Origin: Odontesthes bonariensis
Taxonomy: Eukaryota > Chordata > Actinopteri > Atheriniformes > Atherinopsidae
Direction: 5' to 3'
Length of the DNA stretch: 64,000 nucleotides
Assembly (NCBI RefSeq): GCF_027942865.1
Contig: NC_134516.1
Span: forward strand, 24,139,322-24,203,321
Part shown: piece by piece, positions 9,536-20,902 of the stretch
How positions within the stretch are numbered: the first letter of the stretch is position 1
Layout: every line of letters starts with the position of its first letter
Made by a program: the position numbers and the translations under genes
The notes under the pieces: model-generated
Database searches by the model: none
Seen by the model: only the letters and a program-made list of their open reading frames with translations
What the model was told of the DNA's origin: nothing

Positions 9536-11570
9536 AGGTAAGAAGTACACTTACACCAGACGTACTCAAAAGGGTTTAAAAACCGCCCTCAGGTGTGTCA
9601 TCAATACAAAACAAAACAAAGTTTTTAAGTTAAATGTATCACGACTACTAAGTTTCTAAAACTTGAATTTAAATAGGTCACTGTTACTAGGACACAACAA
9701 AACAAAGTCTGAATTTAAAATTTAAATGTGCCACTATTACGAAGTTCTAAAATTTGAACGGAACAAAGTTTCTAATTTAAATTTTAGCATTGATAGTCTG
9801 AATTAGAGTATCTATTTAGCCCATAGGGAATTACTGATATCTCTCCATCCCACTTGGAGGGAGTAAGAAAAGCGCCATGTACAAAATAAATAAATAAATA
9901 ACTAATGAACAAATAAGTAAAATTAAAATACAACAAGTATGATCTTCTTTTGGGAGGATTATGCAATAAAATGCGCTTCCTCTGGAAGGAATCATGAAAG
10001 ATCCAAAGATCAAAGGTTGAAAGCACAACTGGAGAGGACAGCCGAGGCTAAGTTAGCCTTTGAAAATTTGAAACGAAATTAGCAGAAGTCATCCAAAACA
10101 GCCAACATTAGTCTATGAGAAGCCATTTTTCTTACATGTCTCCAATAAAAACCATAAGATTTCAGAACTAATAAATCAGAGTAGGTATGTTGGGACTCGG
10201 ACAGGATGTTTGCAGGTTGTGCATCTTTTGACACATCCAGATGTGATTACAGAAGTGTACTACATCGGATCCTGCGGATGTCATTCCACGTGAGTTGGAA
10301 GGAGAACCACATGAGCGTGTGTCAGAAGCTGTGAGATACATTAAACTGACACCTGACTTAGGAGCAACTCCACTTGTTCAGGCTGATGTCACTTATGTTG
10401 TGCATGGTTCATGTTGTGAGATCATTTGGGTGATCATGAGGTTTTGCAGTTGTGAAACAGGAAGGGGGAGAACTTTGTGACGGTGAAAGCTGAGAAGTGT
10501 GAACGGCCATGTTCGGCACAGTTGGCTGAACTGAAGGCACTAACGGAGGTAGGGTTACGAATGTGTACACAGATTCTGCATATGCTCATGATATTTGCTA
10601 TTTGTTGGAAGCAGTTTGGAAGCAGAGAGGGTTCAGGAGGTCAGACGGAAGTCCAGCGCGACAGGAGGTCCAAATGAAGGAGCGGATTGCAGTCATGAAA
10701 ATTGTAAATTGGCAGTAATACAGTGTCAAATAATCGTAAAGGTAACAAAATGGTTGGTAAAGGTAATATCGCGGCTGATGAAGCAGCGAAAGTAGCATCA
10801 AAGTGCCAGCTTTCTGTTTTGGCACCAATGGTGTTACTGGAGCCAGATGTCGCGCCATCACAAGGATATTGGTCATACATATTGGATAAATAGTCGTAAT
10901 TTTTTTTTTGGTAAGAGAATTGATTCATCTGTTTGTTTTTCCATCAGAGATTAGCTCAAATAATGGTTAAGTGTTTGTTTATAAAGGTGCAAGAGGCATT
11001 CTGCAGCAGCTGCGAATCAAGCAGCGCTGTGGGGCCGTTTATCGTCCACAGAGTCAGGGGATGGTTGAGAGAATCAATGGAACCTGGAAAGTGAAATTGA
11101 ATTGAATCTGTGCTTCAACTAAACTAACTAGATGCTCTGCCGCTTGCACTAATGAGCTTTCGTATGCAGACTCATAGAGTCATGCACTAACACCGCATAA
11201 AATGCTAACGGGTCGACCCATGCCGGCACCTCAGTGCCCACTTGAGCAGGTGCGAACAGAGAGGAGAGCTTACATGAAGCAACTAACTGAAATCCACAGA
11301 ACAATCTATCTACAGGAGGAGTTCAGAGACTCAGGTCTCAAACAGCTGGTTGAGAGACCAGTGATGCCAGGCGACCAGGTGCACATCGAAGTGTTCCGGA
11401 GGAAGTGGCACGAGCCAAGACGGAAAGGACCGTACACAATGGTGCGAGCAACATCAACAGCAGTTCAAGTGGAAGGTAGCAACACATGGTACCATTTGAA
11501 TCACTGCACTAAGGTTCGGACTAAAGACACAGACGGAGTTAAGTCCGAGGGAAAGGATGAACAAAAGGAA
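9480..11570 (+). pseudogene. ERV pol remnants (RT, RNase H, integrase), heavily deleted
   Basis: Pieces in order along the plus strand are listed here. RT fingers/palm with QYWFTLTYRG lie at about 9510-9600. An RT-connection piece ending KPFFLHVS lies near 10110-10150. RNase H with VYTDSAYA is near 10565 and its late ADEAAK block near 10775. Integrase core end with YRPQSQGMVERI is at 11040-11075. The integrase C-terminal GPY-like block (RKGPYTMV) is near 11420. Between them are stops, AT-rich filler and missing domains; protease and the catalytic YxDD are not seen. This pol cannot make a working enzyme. Confidence 0.8.
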
Positions 11571-11699
11571 GATGTTAAGATTTCTGACACTGTGAGCATC
11601 CAGGTGTGGGTGTTGGCCGACAGCATGGGCTCAGGAGAACAAAGCCTGGAGATGTTGGACGGGATCCCGCAAACAGGAGAGGCTGGAAGGGTCCCATGA

Positions 11700-13465
11700 T
11701 GAAGCCACCCCGCAAGGGAAGTAGCCAGCCTGGGTCAGATGAGTATGATGCAACAATACACACCCACTCAGACCATGCCACGCCACGAACTTTGCCAGCA
11801 ATACACACTAGAGCTAGTAGTGAAGAGGTATCTGCTAAGCTTGAAGTTAAGTTCATGGAATAAACGATTTGAGGAGGGGTGGATCATGGGTCCGGTGGAG
11901 GAGACGACCAAATCACCGTCTCTGGACGCCACGACAAAGGGGCAATCTGGTAAGATCATGTCAGATTGGGTCAGAAGGAGTTGTTCACAATGGTAGAATA
12001 GAAAGATTTTTCGGGGAAGACTAGGGGGACTTGATACCGTTAGCACTACAGGACAGAATAATCATGTTAATCCAAGAACAGATGGAGTGTACATGCACAG
12101 GTAAAGTCAGGAAAACAGTGTAACTGTGGAAAATGGGTTAAGGCAGCACAGGATGCGTGGTATAGTTGGGCATGGTACACTACGGGAGAACTGACAGCGA
12201 CGGAGTGTCTCATATGTGCAGACGCTCCAGGAGCATTGCCTGTTGTTGTTCCAGAGCCACTTACCTTCAGGGACTGTGCAGTGGTCCAGCAACGGGAATG
12301 CAGGAAAGGTAGGTTCACATCGGAAGAGGATAAACGGTTATTGTTTCCTATGTGTGGTATTAAGTGCAGATTGATGTTCGGGCCAAATAAATTACATAGT
12401 TATTTTCAAAATAAGGGAGGGCCACAAATTGGAGTCTTTTTGTGCTGAATTTAATCTGAGTACGTCACAGGATGGGCCTCCCACTGAGTATAGAGTAGAT
12501 TACGATGGTGAGTTTGTATGCTTTTGGAACTCGCGTAGGTAGTACTAATGTTAAATGAAAACAAGATTTATTGGGATTTATTTATTTGGATCAAAATGTG
12601 AAAATATAGAAATGATCATTTTAACTCTATATCTTTTTGGGGATCAGACACACCCAGTGGCTGAGGGTTACTGGATGTGTGGAGATCATGTTTTGTTAAA
12701 TGTGCTACCCAACAGGGAGATAGGTTTTTGGGCACTGGTGAGGAGGAACACATCAGTTGTGTTAGTGTATGACAAGGTAAACGAGATGCGAGGTTTGGTT
12801 GTGGAAAAAGGGAGAGTTAAAAGATCTAGTGATGGCTACATCAGGGATAAGCACGTTTACTTGGATGCAATAGGGCAGCCGAGAGGGATTCCTTTTGAGC
12901 TCAAAGCACACAGGGAGGTTGCAGCTGGATTTGAGGCTGGGTTGCAGGGAATCATATTTAACAAAATGGGGAATGGACTAATTACATATAATACAACCAA
13001 CAGAGAATTCTTAGCTACACGAGTGAAGGGTTTGCAGGCTTTGGAGAACAACTACATGAGACGAGTATGATGGCTTGGTAGAATAGACAAGTTTTAGAAT
13101 GGATATTAGAAGGGAAAATTGGTGTTTGCCAGATGGTTGGGGAAAATGTTGTACATTTATACCCGGGAACACTGCAGCTGATAGAACGTTTACAACGGCC
13201 GTGAAGGAGTTCAGAGAACGGAGAGAGGAGCTGACGTGTGATGCTGGTGGAGGTGAACGGTGGTGGACTGGTCTGTTTGGGATTTTGGGAGAAGGGGGAG
13301 CGATAGCAGTTAAGGCGGGAATAGCAATATTGTTGATAGTGAGGATGGTTTCCCTATTGGTGTGTTGCATTATACCCATTCTGAGAAGGTGTTTGCTGCA
13401 AGTGATGTTCAAACAAACAGCGGAAGGAATCTGGAGGCGGATGACCATGCGAGACCAGGTCTGAG
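11700..13465 (+). pseudogene. ERV envelope remnant, multiple frame breaks
   Basis: Cysteine-rich surface-subunit-like stretches lie at about 12090-12370 and 12640-12790. Transmembrane-subunit-like sequence follows at about 12890-13060 and 13100-13465, ending in a hydrophobic membrane span (about 13310-13385). At least one stop (near 13080) and one single-base frame change (near 13145) interrupt it. The latter falls inside the conserved cysteine motif of the gamma-type transmembrane subunit, so its parts lie in two frames. The glycoprotein is not producible from this copy. Described for annotation only. Confidence 0.7.
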
Positions 13466-14290
13466 GACCAACGCATGGAAGAGCTGGTCAACGAATGAAG
13501 GTTATCAACGGACGGTTCACAAGTTTCTTTCTTCGAGGGTGGAACCAAGTATAGTCTGACAGGGAGAAGAGATGCTGAAGATCTCTTTGATTGGGAGTGA
13601 CGTACTGGCGACCTCTCCTCCCAGAGTTAGCTTAGCAGTTCCAGACCCAGCCGGACGGATGTTCGGCCAGAAGCAGACGACACCAGAGTACGGGAGATGG
13701 GACGGGACTGAAAGAGCTGCATTACATTGCTTTTTAGTACTTTTGTTGTGTGATAATCCATAATTTTATGTATTGGACTCGAGACGAAACTGTGATTAAT
13801 CGGTTTGATGGTCGTGTATTCATTCTATGTTTATTATCAATCAAAGCCGATCACTGATATGTCCATTGCCAATTGTGTCAGTCAACTGTTCGGAGTGCGA
13901 CCTTGGTAAAGTGGTCGGTCGCCAGTGGGGGGGGCCGTAGGTGAATTTTCCCAAGATAAGAACATGAGTTACGAAAGTAGCAGCCGGTGGGTTTTTCGCA
14001 CCTATGCACTGCGAACAGTGGACAAGTGTGATGGCAATGTAAAACTTGTAGTGTTGTTGAAATCAATATTGTGTAATTTAAGTTAATCATTTAACATGAT
14101 TCGAGTAGACACATATATATATTCCTTTTCATGTATTCAAAATTGTCCCGTTGATTGATATTGTAGAATTATTAGAATAATTTAGTGTTCATTATGTTAA
14201 TTAATTCTTAATTAACTATGTGGGATGATTTTCTTTCATTTTAGATTATTTCTTTATTAAATCACTGATAAGTGATTTCAGGGGGGACTA
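13466..14290 (+). other. ERV 3' untranslated region and polypurine tract
   Basis: No coding domain is seen between the env remnant and the 3' LTR. The purine run AGGGGGGA at 14280-14287 sits just before the LTR and is the likely plus-strand primer. Confidence 0.6.
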
Positions 14291-14610
14291 TGTGGGAGAA
14301 GGATGTCATGACATGTTCATGACTTCTGGCCTAGTTACATCCTGGGCCTTGTTGACTGATTCATATGAATATGGGTAAAAGGTAGTATGGGCTGTTTACA
14401 TTTAGGGCAGACGCTCGGCGTCGCAGGAAGAGATTGAGTCCGGATGACGCATGCATGTCATGATTAAACCAGTATAAAGTTGGTTCACAGTATGAAGACG
14501 GTGGACATTTTGTACATTCTGAATGCACGTTTTGCTGTGACGGTTTGTTCAATAAACTCCCCAATGGACGGCTGACCAACGCGGGATTCGACTCTAATTT
14601 CTCCACAACA
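14291..14610 (+). repeat. 3' LTR of the ERV
   Basis: 320 bp, differing from the 5' LTR at three positions by eye. It is followed by CCAC, the target duplication also present before the 5' LTR. Confidence 0.9.
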
Positions 14611-14990
14611 CCACCTCGTTACAAATTACGGTAAAAATAATCAAAGAATGATCTGGAACCGGATTATACCAATGTGCGGGGCGGCGGAGATCAGCAGCAC
14701 TATGGCAGCCGCAGAGCATGTTCACGACGAGGGAGACACAGAAGACGTTACAGTTTCTGTAGAAGACGACGGTCACCCGTGGTCATACCTGGCAACTTGT
14801 GATGGCAAAACGAGGCTTTTTGAAGCATTGAATCATTTTGAACCATTGTGTCATAAAGTGGTTCACTACTCGAAGCTTCATTCAATTCCCTTGGGTGACC
14901 TCCACTGGCGTAGCGATTGTTGCACCATGAGAAGCCCTGCGAATGTGATGCATATAATAACACGATAATAACACTTATGTATGTGTGTTG
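14611..14990 (+). mobile_element. Right remnant of the hAT-like transposon, with a first-exon-like stretch
   Basis: This continues the element broken by the ERV. From 14702 an ATG opens a short acidic frame (MAAAEHVHDEGDTEDV) that looks like a transposase first exon. The following GAAGCATTGAATCATTTTGA and TTCACTACTCGAAGCTTCA blocks resemble hAT ends from fish genomes. No complete transposase is present. Confidence 0.4.
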
Positions 14991-15054
14991 TACATATGGG
15001 TTTGTAGTACCTCATTAAAGATTGATTAATTTACCCATGAAATAATAATTTGCC

Positions 15055-15335
15055 CTCTCCGGGTCAGGAATGAGATCCTTCCCCAAGTGGAGGAGTTCAA
15101 GTATCTCGGGGTCTTGTTCACGAGTGAGGGACAAATGCAGCGGGAGGTTGACAGGCGGATCGGTGCGCCATCAGCTGAGCCAGAAGGCGAAGCTCTCGAT
15201 TTACCGGTCAATCTGTTCCTATCCTCACCTATGGTCACCAGCTGTGGGTAGTGACCGAAAGAATGAGATCGCCAATACAAGCGGCCGAAATGAGTTTCCT
15301 CCGCAGGGTGTCTGGGCTCTCCCTTAAGTATTTGT
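15055..15335 (+). mobile_element. Non-LTR retrotransposon fragment (end of reverse transcriptase)
   Basis: Translated pieces VEEFKYLGVLFTSEG, SQKAKLSIYRSI and FLRRVSGLS are the palm-end and thumb motifs of a fish LINE reverse transcriptase. They fall in more than one frame, so the copy is a short dead fragment. The clade is not resolved. Confidence 0.7.
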
Positions 15336-15944
15336 TTGGATTACGTTTGCTGCCGACCAACTCCAGTTCTCTTCAAATAAAAAAACTTTTTGGAATACCA
15401 TCAACTTCACCCGTTTCTGTGTCTCCGCTCCGGGGTCCACGGGTTGGGTACAATCTTTAAAGGGACGCAATACATTACAGTTTAATATTTAAAAAAAACT
15501 CAAAATCTTTTATTTATTGTTTTCTTTGTATTATATATTCTTATTAGTTTAACTTGCCTGAGTGGTTCAACTTAAGATGTTTAATTTAAACTCTAGCCTG
15601 TTTTGCTCATAAAGTGTAATAGATCTTAGTGTTCCATCTAAATGGTTAGGAATCTCTTCATTGTAGTTTGACAAACTAGGGGCCCCCAAACGGCAACTTG
15701 CTTAGGGCCCCCACAAAGCTAGAAACGGCCCTGGAAAGGAGAGAAAAATCTTCCTTTCAGGTTCCCACATTTCCATTAGGTTAGTCGCCTCTAAAGCTGC
15801 TCGTCTCTGACTGAATCACACTGACAGCTTCTCATTTCCACTGATGGATTTTTAATGAGAATCAAACAAAGTGAGATGTAACCAGGTCAAGTTGGAAGCA
15901 AAGAGAATAAAACAGGTGACAAATTTTACACGTTGGCTTTTCTT

Positions 15945-15975
<31 letters not shown>

Positions 15976-16060
15976 GTACTTTATTCATCCCAATTTGGGA
16001 AATTGTTGTGTTGCAGCAGCATACAGTAAAAGATATGTAAACAATTAAAGTAAAAACAAG
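15945..16060 (-). repeat. GATA microsatellite with LINE/SINE-type tail
   Basis: About seven GATA units (15945-15974) are followed by AAGTACTTTATTCATCCCAA, the reverse complement of a common fish retroposon 3' tail. It reads as the 3' end of a minus-strand retroposon. Confidence 0.6.
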
Positions 16061-16257
16061 CAAATAGTAGTGTGATGGCAGCTGGATTTAAGGATCATTT
16101 CATTACTGATTATTTCTAACAACTTTAACTTCATTATTCCAAAGGAAGAAAAACGCAGAATATAAACAGATATCAACATGATAGACATCATAATCATCAT
16201 CTTCGGTCAGAGTCTTTCTGCACACAAGCTGCTGCTGCTTCATCTTCTGTGGATCAT

Positions 16258-17215
16258 GTCAAGGCATCTTTATTTATACAGCGCATTTCATACTACAGGC
16301 AACTCAATGTGCTTTACATAAAGACAAGGCATTTAAAAGATAAAAATTAAAACACAGTTAAGAGCAATCAAAGAAGAGGAGGAAAAATAAAAATATAAAA
16401 AATAATCATTAATTAATTAATTTAAAAGTGAAGAGTTCAGATAAAATACTTTCAGCTGTCATATGCACAGCTAAATAGAACCGTTTCAGCCTGGATTTAA
16501 ACATTGTCAGAGTTGAGGCCTGTCTCACATCTTCTGGAAGACTGTTCCAGACTTTAGGGGCATAAAATTGAAACGCAGCCTCACCTTGTTTAGTCCTGAC
16601 TCTGGGCCCCAGCAGGAGACCCCTCCCTGAGGTTCTCAGAGCCCGAGTTGGTTCATATGGCTCTAACATGTCAGAGATGTACTTTGCTGCTTGACCATGA
16701 AGAGACTTGTACACAAGCAGAGCTGTTTTAAAGTCTATTCTCTGAGCGACAGGAAGCCAGTGCAGAGACCTGAGCACTGGACTAATATGGTCGTATTTCC
16801 TGGTTCTAGTCAGGACTCGAGCAGCAGCATTCTGGATGTACTGCAGCTGTCTTACAGCCCGTTTAGAGCCCAGTGAGCAGGCCATTACAGCAGTCTAACC
16901 TGCTGGAGACAAACGCATGGATCAGTCTCTCTAAGTCTGGTTTAGACACTATTCCTTTGATTCTGGCAATGTTTTTTAGATGGTAAAAAGCTGCTGATGT
17001 TACAGATTTAATGTGGCTGTTAAAGTTCAGGTCTGAGTCCAATACTACCCCGAGATTTCTAACTTGATAGTTAGGTTTTAGAGAGAGAGTCTCAAGGTGA
17101 CTGATAACACTTTCTCTTTGTTTCTGTGGGCCACAGACAATGATTTCAGTTTTGTCTGAGTTTAGCTGGAGGAAATTGTTTCGCATCCACACACTGATCT
17201 GTTTGATGCAGTGAC
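16258..17215 (-). mobile_element. L2-type LINE, 3' part (second half of reverse transcriptase)
   Basis: Minus-strand frames at 16863-17192 (LNSDKTEIIVCG, NLGVVLDSDLNF) and 16409-16885 (LHWLPVAQRIDFK, APKVWNSLPEDVRQ) are the C-terminal reverse-transcriptase region of the L2 clade. The usual tail with TTTATTTATACAGCGCATTT lies near 16270. The two frames are out of register. The upstream YADD part continues at 18417 beyond a Harbinger insertion. Confidence 0.85.
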
Positions 17216-18416
17216 GCCCTCATTTATCAAGCCGTAGTAGAAAGCATCGTTGATATGAGCGGAGAACTCGTCGTACGCAGAGGCTCAAGTGAGATTTACA
17301 GAACATGCGTACCACACCAATCCCATCGTAAGACCGAGCGGCTGTTGATAAATCCGGCGGCTGAAATCCATCGCAATTATCCTAACCACGCCTTCTACAA
17401 AAAGGGGCTGAGAGGCCGCACCTCTAGAATTTGCGACATGGATAGACGAAAGGCGGCAAAGAAACGCTGTCAACAGCGTTGGTGATGTAAATCGCAGACC
17501 GGACGAGTTATATATTTTCCCCTACTGTGATGGTCAATAAAATGTGATAAACTCCAGATTAAATGAAATCTAAAATTGAACGATGTTTTACTTTTTCTCC
17601 AATAAGATCAGGAAGAAGTGGTCCAATATGAAATTGGCCACAAAAAAGGTCGCAGCTCTCCGACGCAGCATGTCACAAACGGGGGGGGGGGGGGGGGGGT
17701 GCCTTGGAGGAGAGGGTGGCTGGCCTGATCGGAGCTACGTCTTTTTTCCTTGAATAACAGAATGCTTACCAAAAGTCAGAATCGCTGAATAAGTTCCTCT
17801 CTCCTCCTGAGCGCTCTTGGCTGTGCAGGCTGGTGGTAGGGATCTCTGGGCACGGGGTCCTCTGGATGTACATCTGGAAATGGCACTCCATTTTTTTGGG
17901 CAATGTTATGGAGAACCCCGCATGCAATAATAATATTGCATACCTTTTCGGGCGTATATAGAAGGGTTCCCCCGCAGCCGAGAGACAGATCCACCTGCCC
18001 TTTAGGTGCCCTAACCTCTCCACAGTGCGCAGTGTTAAAGCGCCTCTCCTGTTCGGTGTGAGGGTGCGCGGTTGAATAATGAGCCATCACTCTTCCAATT
18101 ACGGAGTTGTACTTGTTTAATTTATTTAATTTGCGTTTATGTTTATATTTATGTTGAAACCAAATAAAACATGGGCCTTCTTTGAAGTGATAAGTCTGTA
18201 ATTTTAACCTAGAGATTTGTTGCGACTGTTTATGTATGCTATTGCAGTCACCGCAAGTCAAAATGGAAAAGTGCGTACACGCCCTCAGACCTTCGTGGCG
18301 ATTTCATCTTTCCTGCGCTCACGATGGATTTGATAAATGCCAACCTTTGTGCAGAAAAGAACGTACACACGACCTACGCACGTTTTTCGTCTTACGCAAG
18401 TTTGATAAATGAGGGC
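17216..18416 (-). mobile_element. Harbinger-type DNA transposon (deletion derivative) inside the L2 LINE
   Basis: Inverted ends GCCCTCATTTATCAA (17216) and TTGATAAATGAGGGC (to 18416) bound 1.2 kb that interrupts the L2 sequence. The minus strand holds a nuclease fragment with YTPEKVCNIIIACGVLHN, the C-terminal HARBI1-like block in which the LHN follows the last catalytic residue. Most of the transposase and the Myb-like partner are missing. A 19-base G run lies at 17681-17699. A 3-bp target duplication could not be fixed with confidence. Confidence 0.75.
17776..18261 (-). pseudogene. Harbinger transposase C-terminal fragment
   Basis: About 160 codons on the minus strand. The last 90 carry the recognisable HARBI1-type DDE nuclease end (PEKVCNIIIACGVLHNIAQ, then a VPFPDVHPEDP tail). 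The first 70 residues look like read-through of non-coding sequence. The D, D and first E catalytic positions are absent, so no activity is expected. Confidence 0.65.
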
Positions 18417-18572
18417 CAATGTATCTACAGGCCCGTGTTCTCCTGCCGTCAGTGACACGTAGATCTGAGTGTCATCTGCATAGTTGTGGTAGGACACTTT
18501 ATAGCTGCGTATTAGCTGACTAATGGAAGCATGTACAGATTGAACAGCACGGGTCCCAGGATCATCAGTACA
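18417..18572 (-). mobile_element. L2 LINE, upstream piece with the YADD motif
   Basis: The minus strand reads GPVLFNLYM, then a frame slip, then SYHNYADDTQIYVSL, the catalytic palm of an L2 reverse transcriptase. It joins the piece at 16258-17215 once the Harbinger insertion is removed. The LINE is 5'-truncated near 18572. Confidence 0.8.
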
Positions 18573-20117
18573 ACAGATCATCCTCTCAGCTCACATCGTC
18601 CTGTTCACCACCACTTCCATCTGTAGAGAGAAGAAGAAAGAAGAGGAGATAAAGGAGTGTTTCCAGAGCGTCTCTTCCTCAGCTGTCAGTCAGTGATGCA
18701 GCATCCAGTATAAAGAGCAGCAGGGACATCAGTCCCGTTCAGAGCAGCTGTGGAACGTAGCCAGCTTCCTGTCAGCTCTCATGTTAACATGTTGGAGGGA
18801 ACACGCGGAGCTGGAAGCTCACACAACTCAACTCAAACACATGATCACAAAGAGCTTCTGGCTGATCTGATTGGCTGACTGTTGAATCCTGAAGCCTGAC
18901 ATCATTCTCCTCTCACAGCTTCACACTAAGAAAGCTGCAGGTTTACAGGAAACACTGGATGTATTGTACTAAACCAACTGGGTTTAGTACAATACTGCTG
19001 AGAGCTGCATGTGTGACGCTCATGAAATGTGAGGTCACATTTTATGTAATTTTGTTTGTTTTAGTTTGAAAATATTATTTCTGTGAAAGAAATATGTTAA
19101 TATGTGCCAAAATGGTAAATTATTACATCTTGGTAAGAGCGCATTTAAAGAGCTTTTCAGTGTCACCAGTAGGGGGCAGTGTGGGCAGTTGCTTCTCCGC
19201 GACTCTTGTTTACTTCCTCATTCTACCGAGCGAAGCTGCACTGAACAGAAGCAAACGGTCGCCTGTCTCATTCTTTCTCCTGTTTTACAGGTTGGTGGTG
19301 TTTTAAAACTTCTATAACTACCCACATTTGTGTTAAACACCTAAATGTGATGTTAGATGATTTCCTAAGGGTACTGACAATGTTTTGATAGTTTTCTGAA
19401 CAAGTGGTAAAACACTGTTCTCTGTGTGACTCAAAATGGCGCCGCGGTAAACTTCTTTTTCTGTTGTGACCAAACCAGGTCGTAGTTTCTGGCTCCAGCA
19501 CTTTATTTTGGGTTAAAAATTATTCTTTTGAGTACATTATTTTATTACAGGTGTAAATTAATTGAATGTTACGGTTACAGAGAAATATATATGTTTTGTT
19601 AATATTGTAAGCAGTTAAAATTGTTAAAACTTGCAAGTCTTCAGCTCAGGCTTTTATCTTGAACCAACAGTCATTAAGAGCAATATGCTAGTTTAATTTT
19701 ATTTGCACTACAAGTGAGGTTAAGATAGGAGAACATGTGAGGACCTATATGTTTTATATTTCATGGTATTATTTTCAGGAGTTGTGAACAAAATGGTAAC
19801 TCAGTTAATTGACTGAATAAGAATGTATTAATGCAGTAGTCCACTGAACTCAGGATTATTCTTTATGAAGAATTGGAAAATGTGTGTTTTATTTGGAAAC
19901 GAGGTTAATGCTGTAACTAGCCTACATGTATTTTGGTTTTGTTTCTGATATTATGGATGGTTGTACTGTTAAAGGACACTTGAATATGGAAAAACAAAAT
20001 ACATAAAAGAGAAAAGGAAAGAGATATTTTGCAAATTGATAAATAAATTCTACCGAGCGAAGCTGCACTGAACAGAAGCAAACGGTCGCCTGTCTCATTC
20101 TTTCTCCTGTTTTACAG
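18573..20117. other. Region without a recognised gene; 15-bp hairpin and a 71-bp direct repeat
   Basis: A minus-strand acceptor-like TTCTTCTCTCTACAG near 18622 could precede a short last exon of the NLR gene, but the few codons after it prove nothing. A perfect hairpin is at 18961-18995. A 71-bp sequence starting ATTCTACCGAGCGAAGCTGC occurs at 19220-19290 and again at 20047-20117 with no mismatch seen. The rest is AT-rich. Confidence 0.55.
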
Positions 20118-20185
20118 AAACCTTATCTGTGTACAGGTATCCTGTCTGGGACCTGTTACACATGGACCTCCAACACTCTACTGAC

Positions 20186-20359
20186 CTCAGAGTCTCCAGT
20201 TTGTTGTGTGGACTCTTCACAAGATCAGACAGTTCCTTCACAGCTGATTCCTTCAGGTTGTTGAATTTCAGGTCCAGTTCTGTCAGATGGGAGGGGTTGG
20301 ACTTCAGAGCAGAGACCAGAGAAGCACAGCTGATCTCTGACCAACTGCAGCCCCACAAT
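20186..20359 (-). CDS. NLR gene, LRR exon (most 3' one seen)
   Basis: The exon is exactly 174 bp (58 codons) between acceptor TTTATTCAG and donor GTCAGT. It encodes one leucine-rich-repeat pair with [16 protein letters not shown] and KLETLR. The phase (one base into the first codon) matches the other three LRR exons and the end of the NACHT exon, so any subset could be spliced in frame. Known fish NLR genes use the same exon unit. No later LRR or B30.2 exon is recognised downstream. Confidence 0.85.
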
Positions 20360-20609
20360 CTGAATAAAGAATAAAACATGTGCGCTGAAGCCAACAGGAT
20401 GCAGGTTAAAACAGTCAAACAGAACAAGTGAGACTCATAATTGTTACCTATGTTATGTTATGTTGTTATTTGATGTCTTTATATCATAAGGCTACATTAT
20501 ATCTTTAACCTTCATATCTTAAGAAGTCCTCAGTCTAGACAATCCTCTAGACAAATGTGTTTTAAGACAGAGGAATGGAGAAATCTGGGTATCTTTGTTT
20601 TACCAAACC

Positions 20610-20902
20610 ATACCATACCAACTTTATTTATAAAGCACTTTATACACCCAACGGACCAAAGTGCTATACAGAATCATAAAATACAATCATAAAATAGAAG
20701 GGTCAAGTATAAAAGCAGTACTAAAGTAATTAAAATATAAACACAATAAAACAAAGTCAAACATCTCAGATTGTGCCAAAGAAAAAAGATGGGTCTTAAG
20801 AAGGGATTTAAAAACAACAAGTGAAGAGGCCTGTCTTATGTCCAAAGGAAGGTCATTCCATAGCTTGGGAGCTGCCACAGAAAAAGCACGGTCCCCTGTG
20901 AG
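20610..20902 (-). mobile_element. LINE 3' fragment (L2/CR1-like), split by a hAT element
   Basis: The minus strand encodes GDRAFSVAAPKLWNDLPLD and SLVVFKSLLKTHLF, the end of a LINE ORF2, then a 3' tail with ACTTTATTTATAAAGCACTT. The upstream residues (SLRSADQLFLRVPKAKRKL) lie on the other side of the hAT insertion at 21835-21932. Confidence 0.75.

Larger units (their letters stand above)
4580..14610 (+). mobile_element. Endogenous retrovirus with two 320-bp LTRs (epsilon/gamma-like)
   Basis: Two 320-bp LTRs flank a gag-pol-env interior with a tRNA-Trp-like primer site and a polypurine tract, and a 4-bp target duplication CCAC borders the whole. Reading the LTRs side by side shows only three substitutions (about 99.1% identity), which means a recent insertion. 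The interior does not match that youth: gag is one intact 490-codon frame, but pol survives only as scattered pieces with large deletions, and env is broken by stops and frameshifts. A 3.1-kb untranslated leader is unusually long. The GPY-type integrase tail and the envelope transmembrane layout resemble gamma/epsilon retroviruses; the exact genus is not resolved. Confidence 0.88.

Noticed and set aside
17681..17699. G run as a G-quadruplex control element
   Set aside because: A single homopolymer inside a dead Harbinger copy; no context supports a function.
18600..18630. Last short exon of the NLR gene after an acceptor-like TCTCTCTACAG
   Set aside because: Only a handful of codons before a stop and no family signature; too weak to call.
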